Both the position numbers and the translations under genes were made by a program. From assembly GCA_034766995.1 (NCBI GenBank), contig CM068317.1, positions 28,478,501 to 28,542,500 of the forward strand: DNA of 64,000 bases, given 5' to 3'. This DNA is from Acanthacorydalis orientalis (lineage: Eukaryota > Arthropoda > Insecta > Megaloptera > Corydalidae). The notes below the pieces were generated by a model that saw nothing but the letters and a program-made list of their open reading frames with translations, searched no databases and was not told where the DNA came from. Below are positions 48,361 through 62,312 of this stretch, piece by piece. Position 1 is the first letter of the stretch, and each line of letters begins with the position of its first letter.

Positions 48361-49576
48361 ATATATCATATATTCATATATTGAATAATGTATAATTGGA
48401 AATTCCAAATGTGTAGTCAAACAAATTAAGCATTAATTGAAGTTCGACATAAATAATTCAAAGATCATTTTAATACATTCTCTAAATTCATGCCTTTAAA
48501 ACATACGAGGATACTAATTGTAATATGGGTATTGGTTGATTTTGCCTGTTAAACATTAATCCAATAGAAAGTTACACGTAAGTGTATGTTTGTGATTTGT
48601 AATAATATATTGTATTCGTGTATTTCAAATGGTCATTAAAAATAGGATGAAAGTAAATCTGAAAAATAGCAGTACAGAATGTATAATTTTTAATTTCAAA
48701 AACGGAATTTAAAAGAACGAATATTGAATGTTGTTCGAACAGTATTATCAAGTACTTAACATTTTATATGCTGAACTCATTCATTTTGATCTTAGTTTGA
48801 ATAGTAAATTTAATAGAAAATTATATGAAAATATTATTTCTCTTTCTTTATAAAAATAATCGTTTAATAGCTATTTTTTTTTTTAAAAGTATAGACTAAA
48901 TATTCATCTTCAAAACTGTAATTGTGTTCCATAAGATTTACACTTAGTTTCTTTGCTGCAGATTGGTAACTAAAAAAACATGATGTTCCAAAAATGGGAA
49001 CATTGTAATTTTAAGAATGAAAAAGTCAATAGTATTTTATTTAATTTGTTGTAATTATATCCAGTTTTAAGCACCATTCAAGCACAAAATATAAGAAAAA
49101 CATTTTATTTCGGTCAAATTTTAGCAATCTTTAGAATATTTAATAATGTTTTCGACATTTTTAGTTATTATTCAGTCAACGACCGAGTATTTTATTATTG
49201 TGAAAGCTGTTTAAACAAACTTGTTCTGTCTGTATAAAGTTATTGACATAAATATTAATTTTCCTGATAATATTTTAGTATCTTTTTCCATTTTGAAATA
49301 ATAATAAAAAAATAACAATGAAAGAAAACATTCCGGAAATAGATTTATTCTATGTTTGCCTTAAAGTTATTGTTTTCACTGAAATAGAAATACCTATAAA
49401 ATAGATTAAATTAGTTTGAATGAGTTCTGCAAGCACGTTTTATTGTTTAAACGTTCAAATAAGCTCTAACATAAATTATAGTTAATTGTGATAGGAGTTG
49501 TTTGACTACACGTTCGATAATATGCCATTAGTTGTTATTCAGTTTAATATATGTTAATGTTTATATGCATCTGTGT

Positions 49577-49578
<2 letters not shown>

Positions 49579-49666
<88 letters not shown>
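49579..49666. repeat. (TA)44 microsatellite
   Basis: About 88 uninterrupted bases, the longest pure TA array in the window by my reading. Confidence 0.97.
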
Positions 49667-49667
<1 letters not shown>

Positions 49668-50652
49668 AACATTTATTTATTCATACGCAAGTTTGTCCAA
49701 AGTTTTTGGCCGACAAATATTTTTCAAATCGCTCACAAAACTGGACTTTTTCATGTTTCATTTGTTCAGAATATATCATCGAATGCTTTTTTTGTGACTT
49801 TTTATATTTGTGTGTATAGAAACGAGCTTTTTTTATTTTTTCATATTTAAAAATCATTGCTTTTATTGTTACTTGTATTAATTATTATATATTTGTTATT
49901 TTATAAATATTAGTATTATGTTAAGAAATTATAAAAATTGTCTTTATGTACGACGAAGATGGATATAGAAATATGTAGAAAAATATCTTTAAACTACGTG
50001 TGAAATTTGATAACTGTTTATACATATTATTGTCATTTTTATTGTAATTAGGTTTACATGAAAGTATGAAACAGTTTTATAATACTTAATTCGATTATTG
50101 CTGTAAAAAGTAATATTATTGAAAAATTATATATTCTTCACAGAAAATCGCAGTAAAAACAATTACTAATGCCGAACAAGACTTGTAATAACGAAGCATG
50201 TATAGAAACTTCGATCTTTGAACCAAACTTTAGGAGGTTCTTTAGGGACGTTTAGCAAAATGCAGTATACATTCTGTGGATCCTAAAAAATAGTATTTTT
50301 TTTATTTTACATAAAGAAATAAATAATAAACGAAATATAAATCAGCAGCATTGTAAGTGAATAATTTTTGTACAATATTGTCTTTTTGCGGGAGAGAGAC
50401 GCAGAAATATATAATAACATTAATAATATAAGTCTGGAAATGCATTACATCTGAAAAAAAGAGTGATTTCTCGACATGATCATTTACTGACATTACCCAG
50501 TAGGTCGATCTATTTTTTTAGTCTTTAAATTAAAAATAATTTTTCCTGAAATTAATTAATTACTTATTAGAAGAGCTTAAAACCGCGATTTTAAAAAGAT
50601 GTGCAGCCGTGAGTTAAACTTTAATGCAAATTTCAAAAGTAGAGTAGATAAT

Positions 50653-50834
50653 AAATAGTTAGAAGTTTGTTATTTTGCAGGTAAAATCTTTTAGCCTTCT
50701 AAAGTAAATTAATAAATAAATGAGTAAAATACATAGAAAATTATATTATCTATGTATTTTACTCATTAATTTATTAATTTACTTTAGAAGGCTAAAAGAT
50801 ATTTGCCTGCAAAATAACAAACTTCTAACTATTT
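50653..50834. repeat. Near-perfect 182-bp hairpin
   Basis: The left arm 50653-50736 pairs with the right arm 50750-50834 around a 13-base loop. I count two mismatches and one single-base indel over about 84 pairs. The stem contains a GC-richer block (GCAGG, TTTAGCCTTCTAAAGT) unlike simple repeat. It could be a recent inverted duplication, a tiny foldback element, or a template for a long hairpin RNA. An assembly artefact is also possible. Confidence 0.95.
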
Positions 50835-51371
50835 TAGGTATAAACGTCTTTGTTTTTAGTCAGCAATTGTTAGAGAAACGAACTTACTTAGGTACTTAAG
50901 TATTGTTTCCATCCTCCAAAATACATTTTTTTTATCGAAATGGTTTAGTAAATCATTGTGTATCATTTTTGATTGGTGCTTATACGCATTTTTATGATAA
51001 TCCCATCATCCTCAAAATGTTAAAATAGAGATAAATGTATTTTTTTAAAAAAAATGAAGCTTTATATATCACTAATCACTAATTTTAAGAACGATACTAT
51101 TGATGTGGTCCTGTTAACTTTCTGAACAATAATTTAATGTATAAATATGAAAATATGAAAAATAATCGACAAGAAATAACAAGCTATTGGAATATGCATT
51201 GAAGAAAGATACTTAGATGTAATGAGTAGTGATCTATTTTAAAAAAGTTAGATTTTTTTGTATCTCAGCGTTCTGAGGGTAATAACATTGCTATAGAAAT
51301 GCATATAAGTAATAATCAAAAATGATTAATTCATTTATTGAACATTTTTAACCCAAAAAGTTCGTATGTGT
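50835..51371. other. AT-rich DNA, partly a possible dispersed repeat
   Basis: The last 130 bp (51240-51371) resemble 28670-28770. Otherwise I see nothing. Confidence 0.5.
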
Positions 51372-51926
51372 GTTGGTTGGTAGGAAAATCATCGCAGTTT
51401 TTCTTCTGAATTCCAACCTTATTTTTTTCCAATGATAGCTATTTCATCGTGTTCATTTTAATATCATTTTAAAGTACATTTTCGATCTGTATTTTGATAC
51501 ATCCACTTTGGTTTTATTATTAATTTTTCTTCAAATTGGGCTAATGAATTAAAGATGGAAAAGAAGCAAATAAAAACATTTTTTTTGATGGTAAAGCAGT
51601 AGAAACTGCTCGTAAATTAAACGATGCTTTTGATGTGGATATTGTTAAGGAACGTATAGTGCAATGATGGTTCCAAAAATTTCGTACTGGGGATGAGAGT
51701 CTTGAACATGAAGAAGGTCGCGGATGTCCTTCTTCAGTTCATAACGACCAACTGAAGGTGTTAGTTGAATCAGAACCACGCACAACAATTCGAGAGCTTG
51801 CATAAAAGTTAAACGTTAGTCATCCAGCAGTTTTAGACCACTTAAAACAACTAGGAAAATCACAAAAGTTGTAAATGTATATGAATTTGAAAGTCATAAA
51901 CCGGAATTATTTTTCTACCAACCTAA
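51372..51926 (+). mobile_element. Internally deleted mariner element, copy D
   Basis: A 555-bp element with a degraded left end (GTTGGTTGGTAGGAAAATCA) and the right end TTATTTTTCTACCAACCTAA, followed by TA. It retains the start codon and N-terminal coding region, then the shared 3' tail (GTATATGAATTTGAAAGTCA). The right flank to about 52089 matches the flank of copy E. Confidence 0.93.
51555..51870 (+). pseudogene. Mariner transposase N-terminal fragment (copy D)
   Basis: Starts MEKKQIKTFF, then loses a short segment. After a stop it continues through VETARKLNDAFDVDIVKERIVQ, a stop, WFQKFRTGDESLEHEEGRGC and QLKVLVESEPRTTIRELA, a stop, and DHLKQLGKS. It holds the helix-turn-helix region only, with no catalytic triad. 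Confidence 0.87.
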
Positions 51927-52089
51927 TAATTCATTTGTGAAAGTGAATTCAGTCACAGTGAGAGAACTTGTATTTTTTATAAAAGCTGTTTTAGCGAAAT
52001 AAAATATAAATTAATAATTACAATTATTATGCATATTATATTAATTTTGAAATTTAACAATCAACTAACTACTGTCTTATTTTTAATGA
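51927..52089. repeat. Flanking repeat shared with the flank of mariner copy E
   Basis: The sequence beginning TAATTCATTTGTGAAAGTGA matches the reverse complement of 63257-63413 nearly throughout, including GTGAGAGAACTTGTATTTTT, AATTATTATGCATATTATATTAATTTTGAAA and CTGTCTTATTTTTAA. The mariner thus sits at the same edge of the same repeat or duplicated segment at both loci. Confidence 0.88.
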
Positions 52090-53549
52090 TCGAATAAATT
52101 CATCTGTTAACAATTAAATAAATGAAATTTATCGATACTTTAAATTCTGAGTTATTAAATTTGTAGAATATGAAGAGCACTTGAGCAGTTTTACTGTAAT
52201 TATCATTTTAAACTTTAATTCGATGAAAAATTTAATTACTCAAAAAATTAGAGATATTTTCTTTATATTAGTATCGTACTCGAACCTTAAATTAAACATT
52301 TGTATTAAACGCTTTATACCCACTGAAAACATTAATCTATTCATGAACAAGTAACATATCTTTTTATCATAGAAAATAGTGATAGATATTCAAGTTAGTA
52401 AAAGAGGTAAGTGATAAAAATAAACATGAAATTCAGAATTGATGTACGAGTAAGTACTTACAGTTAACGAAATTTATATTACTGTATTTCAAATTAAAAT
52501 TAATTTTAATTTAACTCTTAAACTACACACTATCTGTATGAAAATTACGAAACACACTGTTGTTGTTTCACTTTCACCCCATCGTGTAGTTTAAGGGTAA
52601 ATAGCATGCTTGTTATTTTTCAAATGAAATATTTTTTTTCATTTGAAATATTATTTGCAAAGAAGTTATAAAACGCAATGTTTTTATAATAAATATAAAA
52701 GATGGTGCATTTGTTTATAAACGAAAAATATATTCATTCTTTTCGGATTTTTTTTCCGATTATTTCCATGAAGGTGGAGTCAAAAACATGTAAAGAAATA
52801 GAATTATAAATAAAAATGTCGTAAAACGAAGAAATATTCCAATAATTTCTTTATTATTCAATAAACATATGTGTTATGCCATTTCAACTTTTTTGGTATT
52901 TTATGTAATTTCGCATTGTATTGTAGCAATGTTTTATTCGTACTTTAAATTTAAATCTTTGTAATATTTAATCAGATTCAAATTGAAAAACTGTAAAATT
53001 CTAAAAACTGTTCATTATCATTTTTAAGCTATTAAAATTACTTTAATATAAATAATATACTAGAACAAAATCCCTTAGATCCCGAATACCAGAACAAGAA
53101 AACCTGGGTATTTTTGATCCATTATAATAGAAAAATATCCGTACTAGTTGTTTTATTGTACATGAGTAGTGAAAATTGATGTTTTATTTCACTGTTTATT
53201 ATTTTTAAGTTAAGAATGATAATAAAATTATAAAATAAAAAGAATCCATATTTTAGATAAACTTAACGGCATCTAAAATATTTTAAAAAGTTCAGTTCTT
53301 TATTTTATAGTTAATTTACACTATCTTGGGTATCAATGGTTTTTCCAGTGTATATTTTGAAAAGAATTAATATTTTAGGTGTGAGTTGTTTCTGAATATA
53401 AATAAACTTTATTATTTTTTCAAAATTTATCAACAAACTAAGTGGATAACTCCAATTGGTCTATAATATTTGATAATTATAATTTGATTTTTATTATTTT
53501 CAGTTATTTGCATTTTTACTAGTTCGTTTGGGAAATATATAGTATAGTA

Positions 53550-53615
<66 letters not shown>

Positions 53616-54910
53616 TATAACCTCATTATAAATTTATTTTACGAATTGTGGTGATTTATCTTTGTCTAAGATTTGATTTATTTTACATAAAATGAATCTA
53701 TATTTCGTGTTCTTAAATTTTGCTGCAAAATATTTGACGTTGTTGTTATTTTAAGACAACATTGAGTTTATTTTTATACTTATAAATAATTTTATTCGTT
53801 TCATTTTTATTTTTAGTTATATTGATCCGTTTGTGTATATTTATTTGATTTATTTTAACATATTTCTTTGTCGTAATTAAAAGCAAGGTCTATGAAACTC
53901 GACAAATTAGTTGTACTCCTATTTTAGTATCAGAGACAACGGAAAGTTTTGGTTTATTTTATTGGTTTTAGTTAATTTGATTTCGTAAAGCAAAACAGCA
54001 AGGACATATATTCTGTACGCCTGTGGTTTTAACAATTGTTACTAAAACAGATTACTCTAAATTTCGCTTGGTTTTCATACGTAAACAACCAGTGTTACCA
54101 CCACAGAAGAGCATTAGTTACTTCTGTCATCCAGTGTTAATTTTTATTAGCTTGATCTGAAATGGTATTTGGAAAATAGCACAATTTAATTTTGTATTTC
54201 GTTATTTACTATTTGAAATACGTTTCTAAATAACTGAGAAAAACATTAAAAATGGAGTACTAAAATTTTTTCATGTCTTTTTCTTCGAACTTAATACATT
54301 TTTGAAATCGCTGCACATGGAATAATTTAATAAAATTATTGTATAGTCAGTCATTTAAGCTATAGTCAGTAAATAAAATTAAAATAAGATATATTTGAAA
54401 AAAATATTTTTTCTGCATTCAGTACCGAAGCATATTTATTGTACTTATGTTTTTTTTTTATGTTTTATGGCACAGTGTGTGCTTGTAAAACTTAAGGATG
54501 ACCAAAAGTCTATAATATCGGTTTAAACATCTCATAAAATCAAGAATTTTATAATAAATCCTAATTTATTGATAAAAGCGATTGTCGAAGGCTTAACGTT
54601 AAATGTTGTAAGTCGGATTGTTTGATGGAAACTTTAATCCATGATAGAAAAAAATTCTCATCAACAAACATCCAGTGATAAGTTCTGTCAACAAGAAAAA
54701 AGATCTGCTTTTATAAAATGATATGTTGATATGATACAAACCAATCTTGGACATAACCTAAACAGGTATAACCGTTCTGTGAAACTGTGTAACTCTAGTT
54801 CATCTCTCTTATACACTTCGAGAACTGAGCAGCAGATTTTACAATTCATGCCACTGAAAAATTGTAATTATATTTTAAGTTAAGGATTTGGAGCTAAGTA
54901 ATGTTACATT
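52090..54910. other. AT-rich non-coding DNA
   Basis: No supported gene; one microsatellite at 53550-53608. A slightly GC-richer patch near 54000-54150 shows no exon features. Confidence 0.65.
53550..53608. repeat. (TA)n microsatellite
   Basis: About 58 bases of TA. Confidence 0.96.
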
Positions 54911-54976
54911 ATTTCATGACATGATCTTCTAATAGGACCCTCGTAGTTCAGGCAGTTAACTACTAGAGTAAGATCA

Positions 54977-55037
<61 letters not shown>

Positions 55038-55214
55038 CTAGGATCAGTGACAGATTCATAGAGTTACTAAATGTAAACATATAGGAATTTTCTGAAACAA
55101 ACATCTTAACAAAGTAGTGTAACAACAAATGTTTAAAAAGTAGTGTAGCAATATTTCATGACATGGTCTTCTAATAGGATCCTCGTAGTTCAGGTAACTA
55201 TCAGAGTAAGATCA

Positions 55215-55284
<70 letters not shown>

Positions 55285-55345
55285 TAGGATCAGTGACAGA
55301 TTCATGAAGTTTTCTAGATGTAAACATACTCGTATAGGAATTTGC
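54911..55345. repeat. Two-copy tandem duplication, about 242-bp period
   Basis: A segment beginning ATTTCATGACATG(A/G)TCTTCT occurs at 54911 and 55153. Each copy contains AGAGTAAGATCAGAATATAT, a TA array (54978-55034 and 55217-55282), then CTAGGATCAGTGACAGATTC and a GTAAACAT...GGAATTT end. The copies have diverged by several substitutions and small indels, so the duplication is older than the 32-33 kb array. Confidence 0.94.
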
Positions 55346-57075
55346 TGAAGCAAACAAATCTTTTTAGGTTCAATTTTCACCAACCTTATAGCTTTAATTG
55401 AATTCAAATGGTCGTTAGACAGTATTTTAATGTTAATTCTGTTGATAAAGTTCTGAACTCTTTCCAATTATGTAACCAAACTCCTATTTGTTCCCGAATT
55501 AGATACAAGTTTTTTTGATGTTTTAATAAACAGACAAAAACTTGTTTTAGAATGAACTTAAAAGTCTTAAAAAAATCTCCTGAAGTTCCCATTGGTGATA
55601 TTTGTTACTAATTGTAAATTTTAAATTAGAGTTTACTATTAAATCCGTCAAGCGGCACAAAGTATTGTCAGTAAACCGTATTGAGTCAATAATATTGAAT
55701 TGATTTTTTCAATTGCTCTCTAGTGTATGTAAGGTTCATTTTGCCATCCAAAGACAATGATTTACTTACCATTGAAGTAACAAATTTAGTAAAAAAAAAA
55801 CAATTCACTGTATAGAATATATTTCATTGAAAAATAGTAAAAAGTTTATGATTTGTCTTTAAATTCTTTTCATATATCAGAATTTCTATTCTTTTAATTA
55901 CCATGGGGTTGAGTATACTGTTAGTATATATTTTTATTATTATAATTCGTTATAATTTAACGACATGAGGTTTAAATTCGTAGGTATTAAAACCGTACTA
56001 TTAAAAATTGTAACGTTAATCTGAATTATTCATATTCAATTACGTATTAGAAATCAATAAATTTGTATGCTTTTTACTTATAAAATAATCATGTAATTCA
56101 ATCCACTTATCATTTCCTTCAGACAGCTTTGTACAGCTTTTTATTCCGTGTTTTTATGTTTATAAATACTTATCTGAGGTCAAGGAAATATACACTGTAC
56201 AATTTTTGTACATCCTAATCATGTATCGGATAAATAAACATTTAGATCACGCCATCGTTAAATTAAAAATCATGTTAATTTTTCCGTTTGGAATTCACTC
56301 CTTTGTAATTTAAAATTTTTTTCTCGATTCCTATTTTTCGATAGTCAAACATTTGTAGTTTGTGTAAATGTTATACCATACTCGTCACTTGATATATTTG
56401 TTTCCTATTCATAAAATTTAATTAGTCACAAAACGTGATATTTTGACTATTAAGTTTCCTTTTTTAGATAATAAAATAGAATATTAGACATTACAATATT
56501 ATATATTATAACTTTAAATATCGAACTGCCTTTTTATATAGTCTATAAAATAAAATCTAGAATTGAAATGATTTAGAAATTTTCAAAAGAGAATGTTTCG
56601 AAACTCAAAAGTATGTAATAACAATATTTATTAATTTTTTCCACGGAATCAATAAAATGAGATCAAACAAAATACTTTAGTTCAGAGAATTTAATTTAAG
56701 TGTTGAAGTTTGTTCTATAGTATATCTATTTCGTGGTTTTAATATTATATATACATATATATATATGTACATACATATATATTTAAAAAAAAACTTCGAT
56801 CTGTTTCTTTTCAACAAAGGACGATTGCATACACGTGATCTCTTTTCGATTATCTTTATCCGACACGTATTGTGGTAATCCTAAAAAGGATTTGCTTCGA
56901 GCCCCGGACAAGAAATTTTTCTTTTTGTGATACAGCTCACGCGAAGGCATTAAATCATGTGTTATGAAACTTCACAAACGTATATAGAGGGGGGTCTATA
57001 GCCACTGTGAACGAATACACTCACGAAGAACACACATTCTACTAAGACGCGGTTACATATATGTCTGTTTCATAT
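55346..57075. other. AT-rich non-coding DNA
   Basis: No supported gene. Overlapping minus-strand frames at 55201-55592 show no family features. A GC-richer patch at about 56815-57050 lacks exon boundaries. Confidence 0.6.
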
Positions 57076-57080
57076 GTGTG

Positions 57081-57152
<72 letters not shown>
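57076..57152. repeat. (TG)n(TA)n microsatellite
   Basis: A short TG run then about 68 bases of TA. Confidence 0.96.
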
Positions 57153-57156
<4 letters not shown>

Positions 57157-57459
57157 CATGTTTTTAAAACACGCACATAGACATGTACACGTCAGCATAC
57201 AAACACACAGAGGCACAGATTGTGACTGAAAAATAACAATGTATAAAAAGTGTACGCCGTTTGCTATTTTTTTTCCGTTTCGGTATTTTATTTTTAAATT
57301 GTCCCAAGCTTTACTGTCGGCTTTAATTCTGATGCCAGTGTTTTAGGTTGTGATTTGCATTCCAGTTTTTCATTAAATTATTCGAATAGAACGTGATATA
57401 TAATACTTATACGAATTATATGTTTTATATAGTCTGAAATTTTTCATTTTTGAACATAT

Positions 57460-57491
57460 GTGTGTGTATGGATGTGTGTGTGTGTGTGTGT

Positions 57492-57569
<78 letters not shown>
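57460..57569. repeat. (TG)n(TA)n(TG)n compound microsatellite
   Basis: TG arrays flank a central TA array of about 65 bases on both sides. Confidence 0.96.
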
Positions 57570-57706
57570 TTGCTTGAGTGAGGTATATTTTAATTTACAT
57601 TTTTTTATATTACATATGTTTTTGTACACATATTGGAACATTTTAATAAAATACCTTATAAAAACATTTTTTTCGAATCAATAAAATATTAAAAGCTATC
57701 GTAAGT

Positions 57707-59088
<1,382 letters not shown>

Positions 59089-59665
59089 CGTTTTCATTAC
59101 GCGATCGTTTTCTAAATATTTTTCTTTGATAATAAACGCCGGACAAGTCCGAAAAGTCCAGTCGTTCACGTACGTTTCCGTTAGTATTTATTTTCCAGTT
59201 TCCACAATCGTGTCCTGATCTTTCTTCATTTTCGGCCGGCATCCTGTCAGGGATCAACTTACCTTTCTAAACCAGGTGTTGACATTTAATTCAATATACT
59301 ATGTTGTCGGAATACTAATGGCTGCAAAGTTATTTTCGTGCTCGATGGTCGACCGTTGTTCGTTGAATTATTCGCGGATTGTTATAGGCCGTTTTAAAAC
59401 GTGTTGGGCCGAGTTAATACGCGCATAATGTTCGGTCGGTAAGATAAAGTGTACATGAATTCTTTATTATGCTTTTTGATCATGTGCGCGCATTAATTAG
59501 TTCACAGCATTACGCGGTTTGTTTAATGCGTTTACCGAATATCGTAACGGGTGTTCATACTTTATTCGTGGTATTTTCGTAGGACAATGAAATATTTTCA
59601 CTGATGTATGATGTTTCGGGGATAGTGTTTTAAAGGGGACTCTCGTGCATAAAGGGTTTAAAGCA
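59089..59665. promoter_or_regulatory. GC-richer island, possible exon or regulatory DNA
   Basis: The sequence has many CG dinucleotides and no simple repeats. On the minus strand it contains a strong donor (GAAAG|GTAAGTTGATCC, exon end at 59263) 23 bp after an ATG (59285) that would encode MSTPGLE. On the plus strand GTCG|GTAAGA follows an ATG at 59428. These are only hints of first exons; I call no gene. Confidence 0.3.
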
Positions 59666-59914
59666 GACGTGTGGGTAGTACATGGGATTATTTCAACGAA
59701 ATTGCTCTGAATCGATTTAACAAACGTGGATGTCGTTTGATTTTACTTTTCGTTTTTGGTACGAAAACGATTAACACTGTGTATTTATACGCTATTTTCA
59801 TATTCGGAAATAATTGCGGAATTTGAATAATTACACAAATTCACCTAATTTCAAATAATACTTTGGTAGATACATATAAATTTATGTTTATATATTTATG
59901 TGTAGGCTTACGTA

Positions 59915-59975
<61 letters not shown>

Positions 59976-60441
59976 TTAGATAATTCCTTCAGCTTATCGA
60001 TATTACATTTATCGTTTCTGAATACCTTTCTCTTGTAATATTTCTACATGAAGAAACTCGTTTCGAACAGGTATGGAAATTTTAGTGGGTAGTGAGATGT
60101 TAGATTTTGACATAATCTTTTATTCAATTTTTTTTAATACTGTCATTACAATTCTAGGCATGCAGCAAGTGCTCTGTATTCTGTATACCAAATTAAATTG
60201 ATAATTCTGAATATTGTTTGGTCCGTTTCTTTGTTTTCAAATTAATAATGCTCAAGAGAATGAGGTTTGTATATTTTTAAAAAAAATATATATTTGATTT
60301 GTAAGTGAAAATTGACAATTTGAATCGTTTCATAAGAAAATAATAATTTTATAAGTCTTTCTACAGAAGAATGAACCATCAACAAAGTATATTATTCAGA
60401 TCGTCTCTAATTCTGAATAATTCCTGCTTTTCGTTGAAAAA
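59666..60441. other. AT-rich non-coding DNA
   Basis: No gene seen; TA array at 59918-59971. A KNEPSTK-like stretch at about 60365-60390 may be the upstream end of the mariner relic that follows. Confidence 0.6.
59918..59971. repeat. (TA)n microsatellite
   Basis: About 54 bases of TA. Confidence 0.96.
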
Positions 60442-60760
60442 TAAAATCTATCGGAAATATCTTTCTTTCAAGATAGTGCATTTTCTCACACTTTCGTTGC
60501 AACAAGGAGAATATCGAAGAAAATGCATTGAAATGTACTTTTAGATCTTACCTTCAATTCTAATCTAGCATTATTCGATTTTCACGTGTTAGATTCTCTC
60601 AAAGGAACTTAAAGAAGAAACGATTTAGAGCTGACGAAGTTGAACTTTTTGTACTACGATGGTTGAACGAACAACCACAAATCTTTAAATGTGGTATCGT
60701 AAAGTTAGTTGAAAGATGGTAATGGAGTATAGACGTGTAGAGAAAGTATATATTATTTTT
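60442..60760 (+). pseudogene. Ancient mariner transposase relic, C-terminal catalytic half
   Basis: One frame reads ISFFQDSAFSHTFVATRRI, SKKMH, a stop, then NVLLDLTFNSNLALFDFHVL and DSLKGT. This matches the family VIFxHDNARPHVAKxT...EVLxHPPYSPDLAPSDFHLFDSLK. The Asp codons at 60472-60474 and 60577-60579 have exactly 34 codons between them, so the D34D spacing is intact. After a frameshift the C-terminus follows as KKRFRADEVELFVLRWLNEQ, then PQIFKCGIVKLVERW, typical of mariner ends. No terminal repeats were found. It is an independent, older insertion than the 57.8 kb element and a different lineage. Confidence 0.85.
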
Positions 60761-61189
60761 CTATAGTAAAATTGATAATTTATTTTTTTATATTTGAAAA
60801 AAATTTACTTTGTATTAGTCTCTCAATTATGCCGATTTGTTTTATGTGTTTAAAATTAAATTCGATGCTTTATTGTGTCTTTGTATTAAAAATTGTAGAT
60901 AACATGTATTTCACAAATAATATTTCAAGTCGGATTAAAAATGCTATTCGTGTATTTTCATATTCTAATTATAATCGAAGAATATGAGTGATGATTGCAT
61001 TCTTTTCGCTAATGGTTTATCGATACATTTGAATACGAAAATCGATTCGTCTGAAACAGGAACAAGTACTTAATCAACTGAACCTTTTAGCATAAGCGAA
61101 ATTGATTTGAAATTTTGATTTTTTTTTTATTGTAACCATTTCGATGATTTGAATTGAATTTTTCTTTGATCAAACAGTCCGCACCACCA
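60761..61189. other. AT-rich non-coding DNA
   Basis: Nothing supported. The open frame at 60772-60987 lacks family features. Confidence 0.65.
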
Positions 61190-61560
61190 TACAATTACGA
61201 ATATAAAATGGCCTCGTAGCGCGCACGCGCCGTTTAAGTCAATCCCCGTCGGAATAAAGCTTTCCACTGTATTCATCTCGACTTTTCTCGTCTCTGAACG
61301 CGAACGCGACTTGTCTAATTCAATTATGTTTTTGACAGTATTTCAAATGAGTTTTGTCTGTTTATTTAAGGAATTATTTGAAACTGTCGTCTTATTGCGC
61401 AAACCTCGTTCCCGCGTCACACCCCTCACCCTTTCCGAACGTTTTATACAACCGCACGCAATTCGTCTCGTTCACACGACACCAGATGCGCAATTAGTGC
61501 GAGCGAGAGATCGGAAAAACATTGTGACATGCACCATTTTACGTTCTGTATAAATACGTC
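61190..61560. promoter_or_regulatory. CpG-containing island, possible promoter
   Basis: The island holds GCGCGCACGCGCCG, GAACGCGAACGCGAC and several CGTC/GCGAG blocks in an otherwise AT-rich setting. TATA-like elements occur on both strands (TATAAATA near 61548 on plus; TATAAAA near 61447 on minus). A plus-strand frame starting at TTG (61311) is open for 80 codons but shows no domain and no splice signals, so I do not call it. Confidence 0.35.
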
Positions 61561-61993
61561 ATGTTTAATGAGGCGAATTTGCTGTTTTAAAGATAAATTT
61601 TGTGGAATTTTATTGGTCTTTACGTCGGCGTCGAATGTGAATGTTTTCGTGTTTCAGCCGTGTTCTTCGTGGTCGGCAATTATTGACACTTGAAACGCGA
61701 ATGATGTATTGAAAAAGGCTATTTATGCGATATTTTGTCTGCGCAACGTCCGTGATGAAATTTATACAGCGTCGAAATGTTTCCGTCAATTCCGAGTTTT
61801 TTTTTGTCTGTTCAGGAAAACGAAACTTTTTAATTGCTACTTGAAACTTTTTTCAATTACATATCGGAATTAATTCAGTTAATTCAAATTAAATGTTCGC
61901 GGAGCTATGTGTATGTAAAATTTTCATGACAAATGTGAGTAATGAACTTTTTTTTCGGAAAGTTTCATACACACTTAATTGGCTGTTTATAAA

Positions 61994-62003
61994 TATATGT
62001 ATG

Positions 62004-62091
<88 letters not shown>
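61994..62091. repeat. (TA)n(CA)n(TA)n microsatellite
   Basis: About 98 bases: TA, CA, CATA units, then a TA array of about 44 bases. Confidence 0.95.
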
Positions 62092-62093
<2 letters not shown>

Positions 62094-62267
62094 GTAGATG
62101 GATATTAGTATTATTTAAAAAAGTATAGATGAAGAAACATTCATCAATTAGTTTCAAGAATTCAACAGTATTTTTTAACAATTAAATTCAGTTAAAAAAT
62201 GATTTATAAATTTTTCCAAATATGTCTGTGTTTTCTTTACTTTTTTCTTATTTTTTTCTATACCCCT

Positions 62268-62271
<4 letters not shown>

Positions 62272-62302
<31 letters not shown>
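62272..62302. repeat. (TA)n microsatellite
   Basis: About 31 bases of TA. Confidence 0.94.

Positions 62303-62312
<10 letters not shown>

Larger units (their letters stand above)
48075..50652. other. Probable intron, AT-rich
   Basis: The sequence after the donor turns at once into microsatellite and AT-rich DNA. No further exon is visible to 50652. Confidence 0.6.

Noticed and set aside
55201..55592. Overlapping minus-strand frames adjoining the 54.9 kb duplication
   Set aside because: They run into the TA array and show no conserved motif; probably chance frames.
61311..61553. 80-codon frame in the 61 kb GC-richer island
   Set aside because: TTG start, no recognisable domain, no acceptor or donor; more likely promoter-type DNA.
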